Positions 58,309 to 64,000 of a DNA stretch of 64,000 bases are shown in pieces (positions within the stretch are counted from its first letter, which is position 1; each line of letters begins with the position of its first letter). Both the position numbers and the translations under genes were made by a program. This DNA is from Myxococcota bacterium. Lineage in GTDB: Bacteria > Myxococcota_A > UBA796 > UBA9615 > JAKLKC01. The notes below the pieces were generated by a model. That model did no database searches. It was not told the origin of the DNA and worked only from the letters and a program-made list of their open reading frames with translations. Location: assembly GCA_023150875.1 (NCBI GenBank), contig JAKLKC010000023.1, forward strand, positions 1 to 64,000. Direction: 5' to 3'.

Positions 58309-59772
58309 TCACGTCCTCCCCCCGCGCCCTCCCCACCGCCGCGTCGCCGCCGCCGCCCCGTCCCGCAACAGGGCCGACGCGCCGGCCAGCATGTCACCGG
58401 GGTCGATGCTCCGCCTCGCCAGGGCCTGGCGCACCAGGGCCGGGCGGGCGTAGAAGCGGAGCATCGCCGATCGCTGGAGCCACGACAGCTCGCGGGTGGT
58501 CATGCCCGGCGGCGCCCACACCGGGCCCTTGCCGGTGAGCTGCCAGGAGCTGAAGCGCTCGGGCTCCTCCAGAGGGTCGACGGCCCCCGGCGTGGCGCGG
58601 TAGCGCTCGTAGAAGGGGGAGCCGGGGTAGGGCACCGCGGCGTTGAACTTGGCGATGTCCAGGCCCAGCTCCCGGGCGAAGGCCGCCGTGCGCAGGCAGC
58701 TCTCCCGGGTGTCGCCGGGGAGGCCCATGATGAACAGGCCCATCGCCAGGATCCCCGCCTCCTTCGTCCAGCGCACCGCGTCCCGGGCCTGGCGGACCTC
58801 GGTCCTCTTGTTGCTCTCCTTCAGCACGAACTCGTCCCCGGCCTCGATCCCGTACATCAGCAGGCGGCAGCCGCACGCCGCCATCTCGCGGAGCAGCTCC
58901 GGGTCCACCTTGTCCACGCGGGTCTCCCCGATCCAGGTGAACCGGCGCTCCAGGCCCCGCCGGCGCAGCTCGGCGCAGAAGGCGAGGCCCTGGCGGCGGC
59001 TCAGGGGGAAGTAGGCGTCGATGAAGCCGAAGTCCCTCACCCCGAGCCGGTCCGCCACCCCCTCCATCTCGTCCACCACCCTCTCGATCCGCCGCTGCCG
59101 CACCCCTGGGAAGACCTCCCCCTGGGCGCAGAAGTCGCAGGAGTAGGCGCAGCCGCGGGAGCTCTGCACCGGCACCACCGGCCGGCGGGACGCGGTCATC
59201 GGGTCCCGGGAGTAGAGGGCCAGGTCGAAGAGGTGCCACGCGGGCTCCGGCAGGGAGTCGATGTCCCGCACCGCCTCCCGCGGGGGGGTGGTCACGACCT
59301 CGCCCCCGGGGGTCCGGAAGGAGATCCCCCGGACCGACGCCAGGTCCCCTCCCCGCTCCATTGCCGCCACCAGCTCGGGCAGGGTCTCGTCGGCCTCCCC
59401 CCGGGCGCACACGTCCGCCTCGCCCCGGGCGCACAGCTCCCGGTGGAACCGCGTGGCGTGGATGTTCCCCAGCACCACCTTCGCGCCCACCCGGGACCGG
59501 AGTCCCGGCAACACCTCCTTCACGGCACCCATGTTGGGGGTCAGCACCGAGAAGCCCACGATCCCCGGCCGGAACGCGGCGATCCGGTCCACCAGCGCTT
59601 CGGGCGGGAGGCCCTCGGCGAACTGGTCGATCACTTCCACCGAGTGGCCCGCCGCCTCGAGGCCCGCGGCGAGCTGGGCGATCCCCAGGAGGGGCACGGG
59701 GGAGAGGAACCGACCCAGGGCGCCGGCGGAGCGGCGGTAGTCGACGCCGGGATGGACGAGGGTGACGCGCAA
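58309..59772 (-). CDS. B12-binding-domain radical SAM protein
   Basis: 487 aa from TTG at 59772. The cobalamin-like domain runs to about 140 (VTLVHPGVDYRRSAGALGRF, VGFSVLTPNMGAVKEVLPGL). The radical SAM core has CAYSCDFC (CX3CX2C) with GIEAGDEFVLKESNKRTEV. Such enzymes methylate or rearrange lipids, antibiotics or hopanoids. A tandem repeat of CARGEAD (two 8-residue units) lies just before the core. The nearest genes do not fix a pathway. A TAGACT at 59841-59846 may be its -10. Confidence 0.9.
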   Translation of the reverse strand: MRVTLVHPGVDYRRSAGALGRFLSPVPLLGIAQLAAGLEAAGHSVEVIDQFAEGLPPEALVDRIAAFRPGIVGFSVLTPNMGAVKEVLPGLRSRVGAKVVLGNIHATRFHRELCARGEADVCARGEADETLPELVAAMERGGDLASVRGISFRTPGGEVVTTPPREAVRDIDSLPEPAWHLFDLALYSRDPMTASRRPVVPVQSSRGCAYSCDFCAQGEVFPGVRQRRIERVVDEMEGVADRLGVRDFGFIDAYFPLSRRQGLAFCAELRRRGLERRFTWIGETRVDKVDPELLREMAACGCRLLMYGIEAGDEFVLKESNKRTEVRQARDAVRWTKEAGILAMGLFIMGLPGDTRESCLRTAAFARELGLDIAKFNAAVPYPGSPFYERYRATPGAVDPLEEPERFSSWQLTGKGPVWAPPGMTTRELSWLQRSAMLRFYARPALVRQALARRSIDPGDMLAGASALLRDGAAAATRRWGGRGGRT

Positions 59773-59840
59773 GGGTCCTCGGTGGGCGGTCGTAGACCCG
59801 GGGGGCCGAACGAGGAGGTGAGCGGCCCTCGGGAGGGGCG

Positions 59841-59846
59841 AGTCTA
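59841..59846 (-). promoter_or_regulatory. TAGACT -10-like box
   Basis: TAGACT on the minus strand, 69 nt upstream of the TTG at 59772, matching other boxes in this window. No -35 at 17-18 bp. Confidence 0.25.
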
Positions 59847-59873
59847 GCCCATGAACGGAGCCTGGGCTCCCCT

Positions 59874-61472
59874 TTGCGGGCACCGGCGGATCCGGGGTAC
59901 AACCGGGGGGTCCTGGCGAGACTGACTGCGAACCAGGGAGATCCCCCCATTCCGGCGCTCCGCCGCATCCTGGCACTCCTCTCGCTCCTCGCCGCCACGG
60001 GCTGCGTCACCGTCCCGTGCGAGGAGCTGAACGCCGTACGGAACGCTCGGCGGGACGCCTTCGCCGTACCGCCGCCTCCGCCCCCCGTGGACGACGCCTC
60101 CGCCTCGGGACCGTGGCAGCTCGGCTTCCGGCTTCGGGAGGACCTCGTCAACCGGACCCTCGCCCAGGTCGTCGCCGGAGGCCGCCTGCCCCGCCGCTTC
60201 GAACGGGAGTTCGCCGCGGAACTGCCCCTGCCCGACTTCGTGGACGACCGCATCCCCGGGGTCCGCATCACCGCCGAGCTGGACCGCCTCGCCCTCCAGT
60301 TCCGGAGCGACTGCCCGAGCTGCGTCGGGCTCCAGGTGGGCGCGAGGGTGACCCTCGGCCTCCCCGAGCCCCTGCTGACCGTGGAGACCGGCGGAGAGGG
60401 ACGGGTGAGGGTGTACGGTCGCGCCGGGGCCGAGGGCGCGACGATCTACGCCGGGCTCTCGAGCCTCTCCGACCTCCGCCTGGACCTCGCCTCCCAGGTG
60501 GGCCGGGCGAGGATCGCCGCGGCCTTCGGCCCCAGGGTGACCGCCCTGGGGGCCAAGAAGACCATTGGCTCCCTGGGACGGGTCCTCCCCGGTGGGGGCT
60601 GGATCGAGAGGGCGGGGAACGCCCTGGTGGACCAGGTGACGGGGGCGGTCCTGGCCTCCGTAGAGGGTCTGCTCCGCCGCGTGGTCGGGGACGTGGGCCT
60701 GATCACCCTGCCCCCCATCGACCTCGGCGGCGAGCCGGTGCGGGTCGTCCGCGTGGACGCCATCGGCGAGGACCAGGCCCTCTTCGTCGGGATGGACACC
60801 GACCTGCCCGGCGCCGGAGAGGGGGACGCCGCCCGGGAGTCCCTACCCCGGGACGTCCCCGACGACCGGGGTTCCCGGGTGCGGGCCGCCGACCTCGCCG
60901 GACGCCGCGGCGACCTCTCCATCGCGGTCGCCCCCGGATTCCTGCGGGGCGCGGTCGCCGCCCTCTACCGCCGCGGGCGCCTGCCGCTGCGCTTCGACGG
61001 TCGCGGGAACCGAGATCCCGAGGGTGCCTACGAGGTCGACGTCCTGTCCGTCTCCGGCGACGGGGACGGCGTGGACCTGGCGGTGCGGATCTGGGACCTC
61101 GCCGGGGCCTGCGGCACCGTGGACCTTGCGTGCACCGCCCGGGCCACGGTCGGTGCCGAGGGGGAGCTGCGCCTCGCCATCGACGGGCTCCGGGCCATCG
61201 GCGCGGAGGGTTCCGGACGGCTGCTGGCCTTCGGTGTGGGGCTGTGGACCTCCGCGGTCCGCGGCCCCGTGGACTGGATGGGCCAGTTCACCACCGACCA
61301 GCGGCTGGAGCTCCAGGGCCTCGACGTCGCCGCGCGCCTCGCCGGGTTCGAAGCCCGGTCGGGTCGCCTGCTGGCGGACTGGGAGGTCGCCGTCGCGCCC
61401 CGGGAGCCGCCTCCCCCGGACCCCGGGGCTCCCTCCCACACGCCCGCTCTGCCTCCGCCACCGCCTCGGTGA
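59874..61472 (+). CDS. Large lipoprotein of unknown function (start uncertain)
   Basis: 532 aa from the only canonical start, TTG at 59874. A better signal peptide begins at ATT 59949, 7 nt after GGGAGA: PALRRILALLSLLAATGCVT with the lipidated Cys in the LAATGC lipobox. The mature part is beta-rich, of two similar halves (about 75-310 and 330-500), with a proline-rich tail (PPPPDPGAPSH). No family was recognised. The last 185 bp overlap the convergent acyltransferase gene. Confidence 0.75.
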   Translation: MRAPADPGYNRGVLARLTANQGDPPIPALRRILALLSLLAATGCVTVPCEELNAVRNARRDAFAVPPPPPPVDDASASGPWQLGFRLREDLVNRTLAQVVAGGRLPRRFEREFAAELPLPDFVDDRIPGVRITAELDRLALQFRSDCPSCVGLQVGARVTLGLPEPLLTVETGGEGRVRVYGRAGAEGATIYAGLSSLSDLRLDLASQVGRARIAAAFGPRVTALGAKKTIGSLGRVLPGGGWIERAGNALVDQVTGAVLASVEGLLRRVVGDVGLITLPPIDLGGEPVRVVRVDAIGEDQALFVGMDTDLPGAGEGDAARESLPRDVPDDRGSRVRAADLAGRRGDLSIAVAPGFLRGAVAALYRRGRLPLRFDGRGNRDPEGAYEVDVLSVSGDGDGVDLAVRIWDLAGACGTVDLACTARATVGAEGELRLAIDGLRAIGAEGSGRLLAFGVGLWTSAVRGPVDWMGQFTTDQRLELQGLDVAARLAGFEARSGRLLADWEVAVAPREPPPPDPGAPSHTPALPPPPPR

Positions 61473-62136
61473 TCCGGGTCTCCAGCTCCGCCCGGGCCAC
61501 CTCCGTCCCGCCCCGCTCCCGGCCCCCCGGCAGGTCCGACGCCCGGAAGGGCGGGCCGTAGACCACCACCGCCCGGGTGAAGGGGAGAGGGATCTCGGTG
61601 CGGTCCCAGGACGACAGCACGATCCGGCGGCGGCTCGCGCAGCCCAGGGGGACGATCCAGAGCCCGTGCCGCCGCGCCAGCGCCAGGAGTCCCGGCTGGA
61701 CCCGCCCCGCCGGGCCCCGGGGCCCGTCCACCGCCAGGGCGGGGTTCCACCCCTCCGCCACCAGCCCCGACAGCTCCGCCAGGGCCTTCCGCCCCCGCCG
61801 CGACGACGAACCCCGGACCACGAGGTAGCCGAACTCCTCGCACACCTCCTTCTGGATCGCCCCGTCCCGGCTCAGGCTGACCATGATGGCGCAGCGCTCC
61901 CCGTCGTGGGCCCCCAGAAGGACGAGCTGGCGCCCGTGCCAGAAGCCGTAGGCGTAACCCTCCCCCCGGGCGAGGATCCCCTCCAGCGCCTCCCTCCCCC
62001 TCCGCTCGACCCGCAGGGTCCGGTACAGGAACCGGACGCCCAGGGCCACCACCCGCCCCAGCCAGCGCCGGCCCGCACCGGCTCCCGCCTCGCCCCCAGG
62101 CCCGGCCTCCGCGGCTCCCGGCGCCGCCTCCGTCAC
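61288..62136 (-). CDS. Lysophospholipid acyltransferase-like protein (DUF374)
   Basis: 282 aa from GTG at 62136, overlapping the ABC transporter stop (GTGA). The DUF374 pattern is clear: YAYGFWHGRQLVLLGAHDG, MVSLSRDGAIQKEVCEEFGY, VVRGSSSRRGRKALAELSGL, VDGPRGPAGRVQPGLLALAR and SSWDRTEIPLPF. Members act on lipid A or phospholipids at the membrane. The C-terminal 50 residues are Arg/Pro/Gly-rich and overlap the convergent lipoprotein gene, so the real protein may end earlier in function, though not in frame. Confidence 0.88.
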   Translation of the reverse strand: MTEAAPGAAEAGPGGEAGAGAGRRWLGRVVALGVRFLYRTLRVERRGREALEGILARGEGYAYGFWHGRQLVLLGAHDGERCAIMVSLSRDGAIQKEVCEEFGYLVVRGSSSRRGRKALAELSGLVAEGWNPALAVDGPRGPAGRVQPGLLALARRHGLWIVPLGCASRRRIVLSSWDRTEIPLPFTRAVVVYGPPFRASDLPGGRERGGTEVARAELETRITEAVAEAERACGREPRGPGEAAPGARRRPPSPPAGDPTGLRTRRGARRRRGPGAPAAGRW

Positions 62137-63911
62137 GACGCCCCTCCGGGCCGGGGGGCGCCCGCGGCGACCTCGGTGGGCTCCGACGTCTGGACCCTCC
62201 ACAGCCGGGCGTACTCCCCCCCCAGGCCGAGCAGCTCCCCGTGGGTGCCGGCCTCGACGATGCGCCCGTCCTTCAGAACCACGATGCGGTCCGCGGCCCG
62301 CACCGTGGACAGGCGATGGGCGGCGACCAGCACCGTCCGGTCCCGCATCAGCTCCGCGAGCCCGGCCTGGACCTCGGCCTCGGAGCGGGAGTCCAGGTGG
62401 CTGGTGGCCTCGTCCAGCAGCAGCACCGGCGCGTCCCGCAGGAAGGCCCGGGCGATGGCCACCCTCTGCCGCTGCCCTCCGGACAGCCGTTCCCCCCTCT
62501 CGCCGAGCCGGGTGTCGTAGCCCTCCGGGAGGGCGCGGACGAAGGCGTCGGCGTGGGCCCGCCGCGCGGCATCCTCGATCCGCTCCCGGGGCGCGTCGGG
62601 GCGGCCGTAGGCCACGTTCCGGGCGACGGTGTCGTCGAACAGGAAGGTGTCCTGGGACACCACCGCGACGTGGGCACGCAGGGAGCGCACCGTCCACTCC
62701 CGCACGTCCCGCCCCCCCATCCGCACCGAGCCCCGGGTGGCGTCGGCGAGGCGGGGGATCAGGGAGAGCAGCGTGGACTTGCCGCTGCCGCTCTCCCCCA
62801 CCAGGGCCACCACCTGCCCCGCCCGCACCTCCAGCGAGATCCCCTGGAGCACCGGGCGGCCGGAGAGGTAGGCGAAGGAGACGTCCCGCAGCTCCACGTC
62901 CAGACGCCGGCCCGCGAGCTCGACGGCCCCGGGGGCGTCCGCGACGGCGGGGGCCTCGTCCAGCAGGTCGAACACCCTCTCGGCGGCGGCCAGCGCCTGC
63001 TGCCAGAGGGCCTGGAGCTGGGCGAGGCCCTTCAGGGGCTCGGTCATCAGGCCGACGGACACCAGGAAGGCCACCAGGGAGCCCGGGGTCGACCGCCCCG
63101 CCAGCACTTCGCGGCCACCGATCCACAGGACCACCGCCAGGGCCACCGCCGCCACCGCCTCCACCGCCGGGGAGCCGCCGACCTGCGCCAGCAGCGAGCG
63201 ATATAGCAGGCGGAGCTGGCGCCGCCCCAGGGCGCCCACCCGGGCCGCCTCGTACGCCTCCGCCCCCGAGACCTTCACCACCCTCTGCCCGGCGAGGGCC
63301 TCCTGGTAGCCGGCGGAGAGGGACCCCAGGGCGTCCCCCTGCTCCCGGGACCTCTCCCGGACCGATCGGCCGAAGGCGGCGAGGATCAGCGCCAGCACCG
63401 GGGCGATCACCAGGGTCAGGGCCGAAAGGCGGGGCTCCTGCCACACCGCCACGCCCAGCAGGACCGCCAGGGTGAGGGGGCGCTGGACCCCGGTGACCGC
63501 CGCCGCCACCGCCCAGTGGGCGGCGTAGGTGTCGTGGGTGAGGCGCGCCATCAGGTCGCCGGTGCGGTGGGCGGCCTGCTGGGCCAGGGAGAGGGACTGG
63601 ATCCGGTCGAACAGGTCTTCCCGGAGCCGCTGGATCACCCGCACCCCGACCCCCTTGGTCAGGGCGGTGCGACCGAACTCCCCGGCGGCGTGGGCGAGGT
63701 GGGCCAGCGCCAGGCCCCCCGCGACCGCCGCCAGGCGCCCGAGGTCCCCCGCCAGGAGGGCGCCGTCCAGGACCTCCCGCACCAGGAGGACGGTGGCCCC
63801 CCGCGCCGCCGACACCACGGCGACCAGCAGGGCGGCCACGGCGAGGGTCGCCGTGTGGGGACGGAGGTACGCGGCAAGCCGGCGACCGATCCCCCGCCTC
63901 GGTTCCCTCAT
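62133..63911 (-). CDS. ABC exporter with fused permease and ATPase, MsbA-like
   Basis: 592 aa. Six membrane helices in the first 320 residues precede the ATPase domain: Walker A VALVGESGSGKSTLLSLIPR, signature LSGGQRQRVAIARAF, Walker B VLLLDEATSHLDSRSE, and the H-loop VLVAAHRLSTVRAADRIVVL. It is a homodimeric lipid or drug flippase. Next to a DUF374 acyltransferase, lipid A or related export (MsbA) is the most likely role, but this remains inference. The start ATG overlaps a frame that enters from the right edge. Confidence 0.92.
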   Translation of the reverse strand: MREPRRGIGRRLAAYLRPHTATLAVAALLVAVVSAARGATVLLVREVLDGALLAGDLGRLAAVAGGLALAHLAHAAGEFGRTALTKGVGVRVIQRLREDLFDRIQSLSLAQQAAHRTGDLMARLTHDTYAAHWAVAAAVTGVQRPLTLAVLLGVAVWQEPRLSALTLVIAPVLALILAAFGRSVRERSREQGDALGSLSAGYQEALAGQRVVKVSGAEAYEAARVGALGRRQLRLLYRSLLAQVGGSPAVEAVAAVALAVVLWIGGREVLAGRSTPGSLVAFLVSVGLMTEPLKGLAQLQALWQQALAAAERVFDLLDEAPAVADAPGAVELAGRRLDVELRDVSFAYLSGRPVLQGISLEVRAGQVVALVGESGSGKSTLLSLIPRLADATRGSVRMGGRDVREWTVRSLRAHVAVVSQDTFLFDDTVARNVAYGRPDAPRERIEDAARRAHADAFVRALPEGYDTRLGERGERLSGGQRQRVAIARAFLRDAPVLLLDEATSHLDSRSEAEVQAGLAELMRDRTVLVAAHRLSTVRAADRIVVLKDGRIVEAGTHGELLGLGGEYARLWRVQTSEPTEVAAGAPRPGGAS

Positions 63912-64000
63912 GGTCCTCGCGAGCCTTGGGGCGGACCCGCCCCCGCCGCCCCGGGGCGATGGTGCGCCCCGGCTCCCCGCCTGTAAAGGGCGCCGCCACG
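63908..64000 (-). CDS. Possible C-terminus of the upstream gene, cut by the window edge
   Basis: A minus-strand frame is open from the right edge and stops with TGA at 63910-63908, overlapping the ABC transporter ATG as ATGA. The 30 visible residues (RGGALYRRGAGAHHRPGAAG then AGPPQGSRGP) show no family. It is listed because such overlaps usually mark operon neighbours, here perhaps another lipid A gene. Confidence 0.25.
   Translation of the reverse strand, partial: RGGALYRRGAGAHHRPGAAGAGPPQGSRGP

Overview
The window is very GC-rich (by eye well above 70%), with strong codon bias and no tRNA or rRNA gene visible. The encoded features point to a Myxococcota-like ('deltaproteobacterial') bacterium, probably a poorly characterised lineage. 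The main pointers are lipoproteins whose mature N-termini carry DDDTADDD/DDDSADDD linkers, a secreted beta-helix protein with a MYXO-CTERM-like C-terminus, a DUF2232 membrane protein inside the rpsF-rpsR-rplI cluster, and the rpmE-DUF1385-prfA-prmC order. This assignment is inferred from gene content, not from a search.

Layout. 1-112: CTCGGG tandem repeat, perhaps the end of a gene coming from the left. 121-4018 (-): NarL-type response regulator, its histidine kinase and a PPC-domain lipoprotein. 4131-6190 (+): metallo-beta-lactamase hydrolase and secreted beta-helix protein. 6132-7688 (-): guaA. 7882-8721 (+): XdhC-family protein. 8849-17409 (-): FHA protein, exported protein, dnaB, rplI, DUF2232, rpsR, rpsF, pth, rplY and prs. 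17410-17737: a packed array of perfect hairpins. 17738-23265 (-): rlmN, RNase G and a radical SAM-DUF2344 fusion. 23446-27557: outer-membrane-like protein (+), then lipoprotein, acyP and ligA (-). 27660-34130 (+): rho with a long leader, korA-korB and a DUF2325-like protein. 34177-36369 (-): ppk1. 36579-39910 (+): rpmE, DUF1385, prfA, prmC. 40256-45873 (+): a conserved-looking unknown, small envelope proteins, and a TPR protein overlapping a two-lobed aspartyl protease with PDZ. 45897-48063 (-): unknown, methyltransferase, lipoprotein. 48231-52647 (+): radical SAM/SPASM-like protein and ppc. 52694-53527: a reductase remnant and a HepT-MntA toxin-antitoxin pair. 53666-63911: MscS channel, secreted caspase-like/FGE fusion with a small partner, B12-binding radical SAM protein, large lipoprotein, DUF374 acyltransferase and MsbA-like ABC exporter.

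Most of the window is housekeeping: replication (dnaB, ligA), translation (bS6, bS18, bL9, bL25, bL31, RF1 and its methyltransferase, Pth, RlmN), transcription termination and RNA decay (rho, RNase G), and nucleotide supply (guaA, prs). KorAB plus PEP carboxylase give 2-oxoacid:ferredoxin and anaplerotic chemistry around the TCA cycle. The more novel material is the hairpin array upstream of prs, the secreted pseudo-caspase/FGE protein, the TPR/double aspartyl protease pair, and initiation signals. The initiation signals include several ATGs 5-8 nt after a -10-like box without a Shine-Dalgarno, and two secreted proteins whose signal peptides begin at a non-canonical codon behind a good Shine-Dalgarno.

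All coordinates were read by eye. Promoters are -35/-10 matches, not mapped starts. Domain names come from recognised motifs without a database search.
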